Origin: Hymenobacter lapidiphilus
Lineage (GTDB): Bacteria; Bacteroidota; Bacteroidia; Cytophagales; Hymenobacteraceae
DNA: 64,000 nt
Direction of reading: 5' to 3'
Assembly (NCBI RefSeq): GCF_003417065.2
Contig: NZ_QVLT01000008.1
Span: forward strand, 91,709-155,708
How positions within the stretch are numbered: position 1 is the first letter of the stretch; each line of letters opens with the position of its first letter. The notes beneath the pieces were generated by a model, which saw only the letters and a program-made list of their open reading frames with translations, made no database searches and was not told the origin of the DNA. Positions 10,816 through 20,040 of this stretch are shown piece by piece. The position numbers were made by a program, and so were the translations under genes.

Positions 10816-11564
10816 TTAAAGGCTCAATAATTCCCGAAACCGCGCCGACTGCTGGCGCGATACCTCCACCTCGGGCCCGCCCCGCAGTCTGATTTTAAGC
10901 GTATTGCTGAACCAGGGCTCGATGCTTTCCACCCATTTCAGGTTGATAATCTGCTGGCGGTTGGCCCGGAAAAAAGTGCGCGCATCCAGCCGCTGCTCCA
11001 GATGCTGCAACGTGCGCGGAATCAGCGGCCGGTGCGTATCGAAGTAGATTTGGGTGTAGCCGGCGCTGATTTCGAACAGCCGTACCTCGCTCAGGCGCAC
11101 AAACCAGCACTGTTCGCCGTCGCGCACAAACACTTGGTCGTTTTCGGTGAGCGGGGTGGTAGCCGCCTCAGCCGGGGCTTCCGGGGCCGAAGCTGCGGCC
11201 GGGTCGGGCAGCGCGGCGGCTCTGGCCCGCGCTTGGCCAGTGCCGCTGCCAGCCGTTCGGTCTGCACCGGTTTAAGCAGGTAGTCGAGCGCGTTTACCTC
11301 GAACGCCTGTAGCGCGTACTCGTCGTAGGCTGTGGTGAAGATGACCTGGGGCGTGGCCTCCAGCGAGGCCAGCAACTCGAAGCCGGTTTCGCCGGGCATG
11401 TGAATGTCGAGCAGCAGCAAATCGGGCCGAACGGTGGCCAGAAGTTCGCGGGCCTCGGCGGCGTGGCGCGCCTCGCCCACCACGGTTACGTCGGGAAAAG
11501 CGCCTAGCAAGTGCCGCAGCTCGGTACGGGCCAGCCGCGAATCATCGACGATAACAACTTCCAT
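10816..11564 (-). pseudogene. LytTR-family response regulator split by a frameshift
   Basis: The first part (11564 down to about 11235) is a receiver domain with the phosphoacceptor Asp in LLLLDIHMP, the TTAYDEYAL switch segment and the LKPV Lys. The second part (about 11133-10816) is a LytTR DNA-binding domain (FFRANRQQIINLKWV). They lie in different frames. Restoring one base at about 11229-11235, in the linker just after LAAALAK, joins them into one protein of roughly 250 residues. The gene follows its cognate kinase with the inverted repeat at 11623-11803 between them. Either the regulator is truncated (receiver only) or a base has been lost in sequencing. Family identity is firm; integrity is uncertain. 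Confidence 0.85.
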
Positions 11565-11622
11565 AAATCACTGATTAGCGCTGATTATATTGATTTCGCT
11601 GATTTTCGGCAGGAGTAAAGCG

Positions 11623-11803
11623 GACAAAACAACGGTCATGCTGAGCATGTGGCGAATTGAGCCAGGGTGCGGAGCCGTAGCCGAAGTATCTCTACTGCAA
11701 TGATAATCCTGATGACTGGTCACTGGAGCGGTAGAGATGCTTCGGCTACGGCTCCGCACCCTGGCTCAATTCGCCACATGCTCAGCATGACCGTTGTTTT
11801 GTC
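11623..11803. repeat. 73-bp near-perfect inverted repeat overlapping kinase 3' end
   Basis: Left arm 11623-11695 and right arm 11731-11803 are reverse complements at 72 of 73 positions, separated by 35 bases. Each outer arm begins with GACAAAACAACGGTCATGCT and so shares the GTCATGC core of the two smaller repeats at 4648 and 10321. The right arm codes for the last residues of the histidine kinase. Next to it, 11571-11606 holds imperfect AATCAGCG-type short repeats. It looks like a REPIN-like mobile palindrome, not an ordinary terminator. Confidence 0.92.
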
Positions 11804-12889
11804 AACTATACTTTGCACTGGCAGCTGCAAATGGGCCACTACGGTGTTGGGGCAGTGCGGGTCGTTGGCCAGGTGCAGGTGGGCGGCGGGGCCGAAGAGC
11901 AGCGCCAGTCGCTCGCGGGCATTGCGCAGGCCCACGCCCTCGTGGCCGGGTATGGGGGCGAAGCGGCCGGTGTTGCGCACGCGCAGGTGCAGCGTATTGG
12001 AGTCGTTGAGCTGGGCCGTGAGCTGGATGGTGCCGCCTTCGGGACGGGGCGCGAGGCCGTGCTTGATGGCGTTTTCGATTAGCAGCTGCACTGTCATGGG
12101 CGGGATAAGGGCTGTTAGTGCGGCCGGGTCCACGTCGAGCGAGTAGCGCAGGCGTTCTTCGAGCTGGACGGCTTCGAGCTGCAGGTAGTGCTCCACAATT
12201 TCCAGCTCGCGGGCCAGCGGCACCTGCTCGGTGCTGTTGAGCTGAATGGAGTAGCGCAGCAAATCGGAGAGGTGCGTAATCATGGCGCGGGCGCGGGCCG
12301 GGTCCTCCATCACCAGGGCCCGGATATTATTGAGGCCGTTGAACATGAAGTGCGGATTTATCTGGGCCTTGAGCGTGCGCATTTCGGCCTCGCGCACGGC
12401 GGCCGTCAGCCGCCACTTATCCACCTCGGCCTGTCGCGAGCGGCTCAGGTAATGCCAGCCGAAATAAAAGCCTTCCCAGAGCCAGAGTAGCAGATTAATG
12501 TTGAACGCGTAGCCGATAAACTGCCCCCAGCCGTAGGGCTGCCCGTTGGGAGCCGGGCGCACGACCCAGTAAATCAGCGCCCAGATGATAACCTGGCTCA
12601 GCACCGCCAGCAGCAGGTTGGCCACCAGTAGCCGCCCCAGCAGCGGCAGCGGCGCCAGCTGCTCCCAGCCTCGGGCCCTGATGTGGTAGCGTAGCGCGTG
12701 GGTCAGGCCCAGCAGCGTCAGCGCAATGGTCAGGCTGATGGGAAATATATCGACCGAAAATCGGCTCAAAATGGAGAAGACCACCACGTTGAACGCGGCG
12801 TAAAGCGTCCAGCCCACGGCCTGGCAGTACCAGTAGGAGCGGGTGGGGGCTGGCACGGCAGCGTAGGCAGATAGTAGGGAGCCAAGCAT
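11720..12889 (-). CDS. LytS/YehU-type sensor histidine kinase with repeat-derived C-terminus
   Basis: The 389-residue kinase has about four membrane segments in residues 20-145, then a His_kinase domain with phospho-acceptor His180 (AQINPHFMFNGLNNI), and an HATPase N-box IENAIKHG near 271-278 and a GVGLRNARERL G-box. The start at 12889 is chosen because it overlaps the DUF7010 stop codon as TGATG. The natural domain ends at about HLQLPVQ; the last 27 residues (from D at 11803) are encoded by the right arm and loop of the inverted repeat. Catalytic motifs are all upstream of this tail, so activity may persist. It would phosphorylate the downstream LytTR regulator. Confidence 0.88.
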   Translation of the reverse strand: MLGSLLSAYAAVPAPTRSYWYCQAVGWTLYAAFNVVVFSILSRFSVDIFPISLTIALTLLGLTHALRYHIRARGWEQLAPLPLLGRLLVANLLLAVLSQVIIWALIYWVVRPAPNGQPYGWGQFIGYAFNINLLLWLWEGFYFGWHYLSRSRQAEVDKWRLTAAVREAEMRTLKAQINPHFMFNGLNNIRALVMEDPARARAMITHLSDLLRYSIQLNSTEQVPLARELEIVEHYLQLEAVQLEERLRYSLDVDPAALTALIPPMTVQLLIENAIKHGLAPRPEGGTIQLTAQLNDSNTLHLRVRNTGRFAPIPGHEGVGLRNARERLALLFGPAAHLHLANDPHCPNTVVAHLQLPVQSIVDKTTVMLSMWRIEPGCGAVAEASLPLQ

Positions 12890-13491
12890 CAGGTGAGGGC
12901 CGGAACGACGGTGGGGCCAGCCGTGGCCACGTACAGTTGCCGGTGGCGGCGGTACGAAACGAAAAGCAGGCCGGCCAGCAGCAGCAGTGCCCCCACCAGA
13001 AACAGCGGAATCAGGTACAGCTCGGCTGGGTTGTTTATCCATAGGCCCAGCGCGGCGCAGCCTATTGCAATAAACCCGGCCATAAAGGCGTAGGCTTTGG
13101 TGTCGTAGAACCAGGCGTAGGGGAAGAAATGGGCCCCGGTGATGATGCCGTACACCATGATGAAGTGCTGCGGATAGCGGCTGAACACGAACAGCAGAAT
13201 GGGGAAATAGAACAGCTGCGCGAAGTTCAGCCACAGCCCCAGCGGCTGTAGCGGGTTGTGCGGCAGCACCCAAGTGGTGCTCAATACCTTCGACAGCAGC
13301 CCGGCCAGCGGCAGCACCAGCGCCGCCACAAAAAACGTGATGAAGCCCAGCCGGGCCGGCGAATAAGGTAGCGTCCAGATGAAGGCAATACCGGCCCAGA
13401 CGATGCAGGCGGCCCCGATGAAGTCGAGCCCGTTTTTCGCCCGGACCGATAGCTCCAGCTTCAAGGCCGAAAAGTCCTGTGCAGTTACCAT
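12889..13491 (-). CDS. DUF7010-like multi-pass membrane protein
   Basis: The 200-residue protein has about six hydrophobic segments, beginning with the family-type opening ELSVRAKNGLDFIGAACIVW. Its stop overlaps the kinase start (TGATG), so it is the first gene of a three-gene operon with the kinase and the LytTR regulator. It may help sense or transmit the membrane signal; this is inferred from position only. Molecular function is unknown. Confidence 0.7.
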   Translation of the reverse strand: MVTAQDFSALKLELSVRAKNGLDFIGAACIVWAGIAFIWTLPYSPARLGFITFFVAALVLPLAGLLSKVLSTTWVLPHNPLQPLGLWLNFAQLFYFPILLFVFSRYPQHFIMVYGIITGAHFFPYAWFYDTKAYAFMAGFIAIGCAALGLWINNPAELYLIPLFLVGALLLLAGLLFVSYRRHRQLYVATAGPTVVPALT

Positions 13492-13540
13492 CAGCTGCGT
13501 TTTATAAGTGTAAGAGGAAATCGCCGGGGCAAGATAACCA

Positions 13541-14443
13541 CTACTTGCGGGCCGCCGCCGACTGCTTCAGGAAGGCGTCAGTCTGTTGGAAAAACCAGGC
13601 CGTATCGTCGTACATCAGGAAGTGGCGGCCGGCCTCCGACATCTCCACGCGGTGGCCGGGCAGGGCGGCATACTGCCGCTCGAAAATGGCCTTGGTGCTC
13701 TCCTTGGTCGAGCCATAGTCTTTGTAGGCGGCCCAGGCCCCGAGCACCAGCACCGGCTGCCTAATGCGGCCCAGCTCGGCGCGCAAATCGGTGGTGTAGA
13801 GGTCGTACATGGCCTGGCTGATGCGGGCGGTGTCAGTCATCATCGTGGCCGACATCTGGCGGGCCATGGCGACGGGCATTTTGCCAGTCATTTGCTGGCG
13901 CATATTAGCGGCCATCGGCCGGGCCATAGCCACGGTCATGTCGGGGTTCAGCATGGCGGCCAGAAACGGCAGCGAATCCACGATAACCAGTGGCCCTACG
14001 GCTTCTGGGCGGGTAGTGCTCAGCCACAGGGCCATGAAGCCGCCCAGGCTGTGGCCCACCACTACGGGCTTGCTCAACTTCTGGGTCTGGATGTAGGTCA
14101 GCAGCTGGTCGCGCACGTTGCGCAGCAGCGAATCGGTGCTGGCCGGGGCCGCCGCGCCGCCAAAACCGGCCAGGCTGACGATGTGGCACTGGTACTGCTT
14201 CTGGTAGCGGGCCACCGTCTCGTCCCAGACCGCGCCGGGGCAGGTCAGGCCCGGAATCAGCACCATGGGCGCGCCCTTGCCCACTACCCGCACCGAGAAG
14301 TTAGGATGCGCGGCCGGATTATCGGCTACGGCGGTAGTAGTGGGGGCTGAAGCCGGAGCGGCGGTGGCGGCGGCGGGCAGCGAGGTGGTGGCTAGCAACA
14401 GGGCGGCGGCAGCGAAGGGGCGGAGGGTGGCAGTCAGTTTCAT
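13541..14443 (-). CDS. Secreted alpha/beta hydrolase
   Basis: The 300-residue protein has an N-terminal signal peptide (cleavage near residue 25) followed by an alpha/beta-hydrolase fold. The nucleophile elbow is GHSLGG (Ser132), the oxyanion region follows VLIPGLTCPG, and the C-terminal His is in AGRHFLMYDD. A Met-rich cap insertion (about 167-200, with MARPMAANMRQQM) lies between the nucleophile and the acid. The acid residue is probably in the AYKDYGS segment. Substrate is unknown. It is transcribed in the same direction as the kinase operon, starting just upstream of it. Confidence 0.85.
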   Translation of the reverse strand: MKLTATLRPFAAAALLLATTSLPAAATAAPASAPTTTAVADNPAAHPNFSVRVVGKGAPMVLIPGLTCPGAVWDETVARYQKQYQCHIVSLAGFGGAAAPASTDSLLRNVRDQLLTYIQTQKLSKPVVVGHSLGGFMALWLSTTRPEAVGPLVIVDSLPFLAAMLNPDMTVAMARPMAANMRQQMTGKMPVAMARQMSATMMTDTARISQAMYDLYTTDLRAELGRIRQPVLVLGAWAAYKDYGSTKESTKAIFERQYAALPGHRVEMSEAGRHFLMYDDTAWFFQQTDAFLKQSAAARK

Positions 14444-14578
14444 ACGGCGAAGGGGTAGGGGGTTGGAGTAGATGATTCAAACCTACTGCTCCCCCGGCGC
14501 CTATAAAACTACTTTTCCGCGAACGGTCAATCGGCCCGCCGAATGGCGGGCCGGGCCGCCCGAATGGCAACGGCGTTT

Positions 14579-14908
14579 TTACAGCAGTTCGCGCAAATCC
14601 TGCCGCAGGTTCTCCACGCCACGCCGGATTTCCTCCCACACGCCCGTTTCGGAACCAGCCGGGGCGGCAGCCTCATCGGTGGGCGAGTCGGCCGTGGCCT
14701 GACCGAGCTTCTCGAGCAGGCGGGCGCACTTGGACTCTAGGGCCTCGGCGTGCTGCTGATAAGTAGCAGTAGAGCCGGCCACGGTGGCGTGGGCCCGCCG
14801 ATGCAGGGTCTGGATTTTATCATCCAGCTCATCAAGGGCCCGCTGCAGGTCGGCGGCGCTCAGGTAAGCCGGAACGCGGATATGGTCGGGGTCGGGAACA
14901 GTAGCCAT
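14579..14908 (-). CDS. Small helical hypothetical protein
   Basis: The 109-residue protein is predicted largely helical with heptad-like Leu spacing (LSAADLQRALDELDDKIQTLHRRA), and an acidic Ala/Thr/Glu-rich linker near residue 80. No signal peptide or membrane segment is seen. The family is not recognised, though the frame has consistent codon use. It lies just upstream of the hydrolase on the same strand. Confidence 0.6.
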   Translation of the reverse strand: MATVPDPDHIRVPAYLSAADLQRALDELDDKIQTLHRRAHATVAGSTATYQQHAEALESKCARLLEKLGQATADSPTDEAAAPAGSETGVWEEIRRGVENLRQDLRELL

Positions 14909-14993
14909 TGCCAGGGTTGTAGGAGGTGAATTGGGGCCGGACGAATGAGCAGGCCGCCGCTAAAGAAACGGCGGTTTTTCGTCCGGGTTACTT

Positions 14994-15545
14994 TCAGGCA
15001 TTGCCCCAGACAGCCGGCAGGTCCAGCTCGCGCGCCAGCGGGGCGGCGGCCGAAGTGTAAAGCATCCTCAGCAGTTCATTTACGGCGGGGGCGTATTCAA
15101 TGCGGTAGTCTTCGTGCAGCTTGTCGATGGATTTGAGCACGTCGTGGGTGCGGCGCGTGAGGTGCTGGAGCAGCGGCTGGGTGGGGCCGTGCAGGCGGGC
15201 CGTGGCTTCGGGCTGCTGGCGCAGCACGTTGGTCAGCAGCCGCAGCGTCAGCTCAATTTCGCCGTGGGTGTCGGCCGTTATTTTGGCGTGGTAGGCCAGC
15301 CGCTGCTGCAGCTGCCGCACGATATGAAGCAGGTCGTTGGGTGTCTGGTGGAAGCCGCGCACCGGGTCATCTACCTGCTGCTGCAGCGCTTGACGGCGGG
15401 TTTCCAGCGCGTCGTCGCCCTCCAGCAGCCGAAACGCCAGCTGCTCCAGCAGCACGGCATCTTTGGCCACCAGTTTCGTGAGCAGCTGGTCTTTCTCTTT
15501 AGTCGGCAGGGCCAGCAGCGCACGGCGCAGGTCAGGGGAGAGCAT
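14994..15545 (-). CDS. Helical hypothetical protein
   Basis: The 183-residue protein is all-helical, with Leu- and Gln-rich stretches (QQRLAYHAKITADTHGEIE) and an EYAPAVNELLRMLY segment near the C-terminus. No signal peptide or catalytic motif is visible. It could be a scaffold or regulatory protein specific to Cytophagales; I cannot assign it. It is probably co-transcribed with the 109-residue gene downstream, with an 85-base gap. Confidence 0.6.
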   Translation of the reverse strand: MLSPDLRRALLALPTKEKDQLLTKLVAKDAVLLEQLAFRLLEGDDALETRRQALQQQVDDPVRGFHQTPNDLLHIVRQLQQRLAYHAKITADTHGEIELTLRLLTNVLRQQPEATARLHGPTQPLLQHLTRRTHDVLKSIDKLHEDYRIEYAPAVNELLRMLYTSAAAPLARELDLPAVWGNA

Positions 15546-15600
15546 TATTTGGAGCTATTAGCTTACAGCTTTTGTTCGGTTTATCGTTATGTCAGCCAAC

Positions 15601-16281
15601 TCAACGAGCCCACCAGCCCCGCCCGAGCCGGTAGGCGGACGCGGCACCGATGAGCAGCAGAAGCAGCACGGAGTTGCGCCAGTCGTGGGTCCATAGTTGA
15701 ACTAACTCACTTCCTAGCCAAGACGTGGGGTTGTGCTCACTACCATACTCTACTATGCTGTCGCACATTACCAGATTATATAAATCAGGAAACTTTTTAT
15801 CTGTCTGCTCAGGCTTGGAAGTGAATACATACAGAGCGTAAGGCTCATGTTGGATGTCAATCCAATACTGCTTCATATTGTACACATTGCACCAGTCCAG
15901 CAGCTGAATCAGGCTGGAATAGCTAGCATGCTGACCAATTCGTACTTGTAGGCCCCGGTTGTGGTTGGGGTCGGCTTCCAAGTGACGAAAAACGGCTTGG
16001 GCGTTACGCAAGGCAAAGTAGTCTTCAAACAGGTTGCCTGTTACCGCCAAGGTTTGCCAAGGGCGGAAGGCTGCAATTTCCTGTAAGGAAGCATCGACGG
16101 AATAGCTCCAAAGATTTTTGTGAAGCGGCGGAAAATTGACTTCCATTACGTGTTGCGGCCGCACCCCCCGCACCTGCGGCACAGCCACGCAGCCCAACCA
16201 CAGCAGCCACGCCAGCGCCGGCAAGCCGGGCGGTAGCAGCAGGCGGCGGCGGTGGCGGCGGGGCAGGGTGAGAGGAAGCAT
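15601..16281 (-). CDS. Membrane protein with N- and C-terminal anchors, unknown
   Basis: From ATG 16281 the product is 226 residues: a basic N-terminus, one membrane segment (about 17-37), a soluble region of about 160 residues, and a second membrane segment near the end (NSVLLLLLIGAASAYRL). The soluble part has a stretch, ASYSSLIQLLDWCNVYNMKQYWIDI, that vaguely recalls ExbD-type periplasmic domains, but there is no ExbB-like partner, so I make no call. Base composition is lower in GC than the neighbours in its 3' half. Divergent from the TonB receptor. Confidence 0.6.
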   Translation of the reverse strand: MLPLTLPRRHRRRLLLPPGLPALAWLLWLGCVAVPQVRGVRPQHVMEVNFPPLHKNLWSYSVDASLQEIAAFRPWQTLAVTGNLFEDYFALRNAQAVFRHLEADPNHNRGLQVRIGQHASYSSLIQLLDWCNVYNMKQYWIDIQHEPYALYVFTSKPEQTDKKFPDLYNLVMCDSIVEYGSEHNPTSWLGSELVQLWTHDWRNSVLLLLLIGAASAYRLGRGWWAR

Positions 16282-16409
16282 AGAAGGCGGGGATAAAGTG
16301 TAGCAGTAACCCGCGGAAGATAAACAGTCTGCAACATAGATTTCGCCTGAACTCAACCCGGTAGCTGGTTTTACGGTTAGCAGGGGCAACTGCCTATTCC
16401 TCCGCACCC

Positions 16410-18541
16410 ATGTCTTACCGCTTCGCCGCGCCGCTGTGGCTGCTGCCCGCTACTGCCTTCGCCCAAACCACTGCCCCGCCCGACACTACCCGCGCCGTAG
16501 CCCTGCCCGAGGCTACCGTGGCCGGTTACGGCCAGCAGCTGCCGCTGCGCTGGGTGGCCGCCGCCGTAGGCACCCTCGACCGGGCCGATTTCGAGCGGTT
16601 TCCTGACAACGCCCTGACCCAGGCCGTGAACACGCTGCCGGGGGTGCGGCTGGAAGAGCGGGCTACGGCCAGCTACCGCCTGAGCGTGCGCGGCAGCACG
16701 CTCCGCTCGCCTTTTGGGGTGCGCAACGTGAAGGTGTATTACCAGGGCCTGCCGTTCACCGAAGCCAGCGGCAGCACGCCCCTCAACCTGCTCGACCCCA
16801 GTCTGCTGGGCGGGCTGGAAGTGATTAAGGGCCCGGCCGCCAGCGTGTATGGGGCCGGAACCGGCGGGGCCATCCTCCTGACCGGCCGTCGCCCCACCAC
16901 GCCCGGCACGCACGTTTCGGCGGGCTTCACGGCGGGCAGCTACGGGCTGCGGCGCACCACGGCGGCCGTCGAAACGGCCACTGCCACCGGTTACCTGCAC
17001 GCCGCCTACGCCCGCCAGACCCTCGACGGCTACCGCCAGCAAAGCGCCCTGCGCCGCGACGTGCTCGCGCTCGACGGCGAGTGGCAGCCCACCGAGCGCC
17101 AGGCCGTGAGCCTGCACGCACTCTACGCCGACATCGACTACCAGCTGCCCGGCGGCCTGACGCGGGCGCAGTTCGAGGCCGACCCGCGCCAGGCCCGGCC
17201 GGGTACGGTCACGGCGCCCGGCACCGTGGCCCAGCGCACCTACTACGCTCGCGCACCGGCCTGCTCGGGGCCAACCACGAAGCCCGGTTCACGGAGCGGC
17301 TCACGCTGCGCTCGGCGCTGTACCTGAGCGGCAGCCGCATCAACACGCCCTACCTGATAGATTTTGAGCGCAACACGCTGCTGGGCGGGGGCGGGCGCAC
17401 GGTGCTCAGCTACCGCACCGCCCTAGCCGGCCGCACCCTGCGCCTGCAGGCCGGCGCCGAGGTCCAGACGGGTTTCAAGAGTGCCCGCAGCTACCAGAAC
17501 CGCGCCGGCCAGCCCGGCCCGCTGCGCTACGACGACGAAATCCGCAGTCTCACCGGCTTTGCCTTCGCCCAGGCCGATTACGAGCTGCCCGCCGAGCTGC
17601 TGCTCACGGTAGGGGCCAGCTACAACCGCCTGCGCTACCGGATCAGCCGCCTTTCGGATGCCGCAACCAACCCCACCGGCTACGAGCTGAGCCGCGACTT
17701 CCGGCCTCAAGTGTCGCCGCGGGTGGCATTGCTGCGTGAGTTCGGGCCGGGCCTGTCGGTGTACGGCAGCGTGAGCACAGGCTTTTCGCCGCCCACGGAG
17801 GAGGAAATCAGGCCTTCCGATGGCTCCATTAACCGGGCCCTGCAGGCCGAACGGGCCACCAGCTTCGAGCTGGGTGCGCGCGGCCAGTTCTGGAGTCAGC
17901 GGCTGCGCTACGATGTGGCCCTTTACGACCAGCGCCAGCACCAGACCATCACCACCCGCACCACCGATCTGGGCACTCAACTATTCCTCAATGCCGGTAC
18001 CACTCGCCAGCGCGGAGCCGAGGCGGCCGTTAGCGGCTGGCTCTGGCAATCGGGGGCTTCAAGCTCCAAGCCGCCAGCTGCAGACTTATCGGGTGGTGCT
18101 GATGATAGGGTAGCCGGGTTGCCCACCGGCTTACGGGCCTTCGTGAGCTACGCCTACAATCACTACCGCTTCGGCAGCTACGAAACCGGGGGGAAGGATT
18201 TCAGCGGCAACCGCCTCACCGGCACCGCGCCCCACACGCTCACGGCCGGCCTCGATTTCAGCCAGCGGCTCGGCTTCTACCTCAGCCCCACCGTCAACCA
18301 CCAGGCCCGCCTGCCGCTCAACGATGCCAACACGGCCTACGCCGCCGGCTACTGGACCTTCGGCTCGCGGGGCGGCTGGCGCGGCCGCCTCGGCCCGGTA
18401 CGCCTCGACGTGTTCGGCGGCGGCGAGAACCTGGGCAACCGCCGCTATTCGTTGGGTAACGACCTCAACGGGTTCGGCGGCCGCTACTTCCAGCCGGCTC
18501 CCGCCCGCAACTGGTATGCTGGGCTGGCCGTGAAATGGTAA
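16410..18541 (+). pseudogene. TonB-dependent outer-membrane receptor split by a frameshift
   Basis: The first part (16410 to about 17250) has a signal peptide (MSYRF...ATAFAQ), and a plug domain with RGSTLRSPFGVRNVKVYYQG and IKGPAASVYGAGTGGAILL. The second part (about 17250-18541) carries the beta-barrel to a C-terminal aromatic-ended strand (YAGLAVKW). The two lie in different frames; restoring one base at about 17246-17256 gives a continuous protein of about 710 residues. Such receptors import siderophores, vitamins or sugars with TonB-ExbBD; the substrate is not evident. Whether this is a true pseudogene or a sequencing error cannot be decided here. Confidence 0.88.
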
Positions 18542-18610
18542 ATGGGCGTAATGCGCCGGTTGGCTAGGTTTCGCAATAAAATCAATACTAAAATTCTGCC
18601 GTAAGCCACC

Positions 18611-18649
18611 AAAAAGCCCCTTTACCGCGAGGGTAAAGGGGCTTAAAAA
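18611..18649. terminator. Bidirectional terminator
   Basis: A 12-bp stem AAGCCCCTTTAC pairs with GTAAAGGGGCTT (to 18644), flanked by an A run on the left and weak A/T on the right. It lies between the convergent TonB receptor and the 96-residue gene. Confidence 0.75.
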
Positions 18650-18703
18650 GGCTCGATGAACGAATGGCCTGAAAGGAGACTCCGGGCAGCTCGTTCGGCG
18701 GAC

Positions 18704-18994
18704 TTAGCGGTTGTTATCGTTAATCGGGTTGTTGAATCCGGTTATCCGCAACTCATCGGTGGTTGACTCGGTATCGGGGTCGGGGCCGGTGGTGGCGCCG
18801 CTGGGTGTACCCGACATGGCGTCTTCGAGCTGGCTGCTCGTATCGAGTGTACCTTCTTCGTCTTTTTTATAGCTGTACAGCTCCTCGCGGTGCTTGCGTT
18901 GCTCCTCTGTCAGGTTGGAATTCTTGGCGTCGAGGGCAGCAGCGGGGTCCTGGTTCAGCTTATCGTTCGCTTCGTTTTTTTTATTGTTGCTCAT
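18704..18994 (-). CDS. Small hydrophilic acidic protein
   Basis: The 96-residue protein is highly charged and probably disordered (SNNKKNEANDKLNQDPAAAL, then TDELRITGFNNPIND). There is no signal peptide. The composition resembles small stress-associated hydrophilic proteins, but no family is recognised. It lies 41 bases after a second gene of the same character and is probably co-transcribed with it. Confidence 0.6.
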   Translation of the reverse strand: MSNNKKNEANDKLNQDPAAALDAKNSNLTEEQRKHREELYSYKKDEEGTLDTSSQLEDAMSGTPSGATTGPDPDTESTTDELRITGFNNPINDNNR

Positions 18995-19035
18995 CAGAAG
19001 GGTCAGTCAGAAGTGAGGAAAAAGACGCGGCGCGC

Positions 19036-19512
19036 TTAATCGTTGTTGGGCATTTCGTTCTCCTTGCCCGAGCCGGGAATCCCGCGGCCATTGTCGGCGC
19101 GGAAGGCGCTGAACTCGTCGGGGTTGTCGTTGGTGCCCACATTGGGGTTGCTTTCCTCGGCCGCGTCGGAAGCGGGAGCTTCGGTGCGGTTGGCGGGCTC
19201 GGCGGTGGGCCAGTTGCGGGTGCCGCCGCCGTAGCGTGGGTCGTCTTTGGCCCAGCCCTCGCGCTGTTCACCATACTCAGCATCTTCGGCCTGGCGCACG
19301 GCGGATGGGTCGAGGTTCTGCGGCGCACTGCCGCGCTGCTCGGCAAAGGCCACCGAAGGAGCCGACTCGCCGCCCTTGGTTACGCTTTCACCCTCGCTAA
19401 CCGACTGGTTGGAGGCATCGGGGTGGCCGAATTCGCCATATTTGGGCGTGTCATGGTTGGCTTTGGCAGGGTCGTGGGAAGGGTTGGTGGGATTGAGTGG
19501 GGTGGTCGACAT
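19036..19512 (-). CDS. Hydrophilic disordered protein, unknown
   Basis: The 158-residue protein is rich in Asn, Pro, Glu and Asp, has few hydrophobic residues and no signal peptide (NPTNPSHDPAKANHDTPKYG; KDDPRYGGGTRNWP). It shares the style of the neighbouring 96-residue protein. Such desiccation- or stress-type proteins are common in Hymenobacter-like bacteria, but this is inference from composition alone. Confidence 0.6.
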   Translation of the reverse strand: MSTTPLNPTNPSHDPAKANHDTPKYGEFGHPDASNQSVSEGESVTKGGESAPSVAFAEQRGSAPQNLDPSAVRQAEDAEYGEQREGWAKDDPRYGGGTRNWPTAEPANRTEAPASDAAEESNPNVGTNDNPDEFSAFRADNGRGIPGSGKENEMPNND

Positions 19513-19662
19513 ATTAGAGAGAAAGAGTAGGGGAGAATAAGCAGGAATCGGAGGCGCGGATGGCCACCGTTGCTATTCATACGTAAACTTTCAGGAAATG
19601 GCGGTGTCCGGTTGTGCTTGCGCCGGTGCTGCTCCCTATTCTTTCCTCCTTTTGTTTCTTCT

Positions 19663-19947
19663 ATGTCTCTCCCAATTCAGCACAAGCCCGAAAACCAGGA
19701 ATTTACCGTCTCTCAGGATGGCCACTCGGCCGAACTATCCTACAGCCTCCCCGCCGAAGGCGTTATCGACTTCACCCACACTTTTGTTGAAGAGGGGCTG
19801 CGCGGCCAAGGTATTGGCGATGAGCTGGCCAAAGCCGGCCTGGCCTACGCCCGCGAAAAAAAACTGAAAGTGCGCACTACCTGCTCCTTCATGGCTGGCT
19901 ACGTTGCCCAGCACCCCGACTACCAGGACCTGACGGAGGCCGGCTAG
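19663..19947 (+). CDS. GNAT-like small N-acetyltransferase (YidJ/CG type)
   Basis: The 94-residue protein fits the short Acetyltransf_CG group: a beta-strand N-terminus, then IDFTHTFVEEGLRGQGIGDELAKAGLAYA, which contains the R-G-Q-G-I-G acetyl-CoA pyrophosphate loop, and a C-terminal CSFMAGYVAQHPDY. ATG 19663 is chosen as it begins the conserved domain; the frame is open further upstream. The acetyl acceptor is unknown. A 20-bp-stem terminator follows. Confidence 0.85.
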   Translation: MSLPIQHKPENQEFTVSQDGHSAELSYSLPAEGVIDFTHTFVEEGLRGQGIGDELAKAGLAYAREKKLKVRTTCSFMAGYVAQHPDYQDLTEAG

Positions 19948-19970
19948 AAACGGGCTCCATCAGCTCCTTC

Positions 19971-20024
19971 GGCAAGCAAAAAGCCCCTGACATCGGTATC
20001 GACATCAGGGGCTTTTTGCTTGCC
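19971..20024. terminator. Bidirectional terminator with a 20-bp perfect stem
   Basis: The left arm 19971-19990 is the exact reverse complement of 20005-20024. It contains an A5 run on the left and T5 on the right, so it serves both the GNAT gene and the convergent endonuclease gene. Confidence 0.93.
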
Positions 20025-20040
20025 GGAATGGCGGGCCCTT

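Noticed and set aside
14533..14552. Hairpin of repeated GGCCCGCC-type sequence
   Set aside because: There is no T run in either direction close enough and no gene ends at it, so I did not call a terminator.
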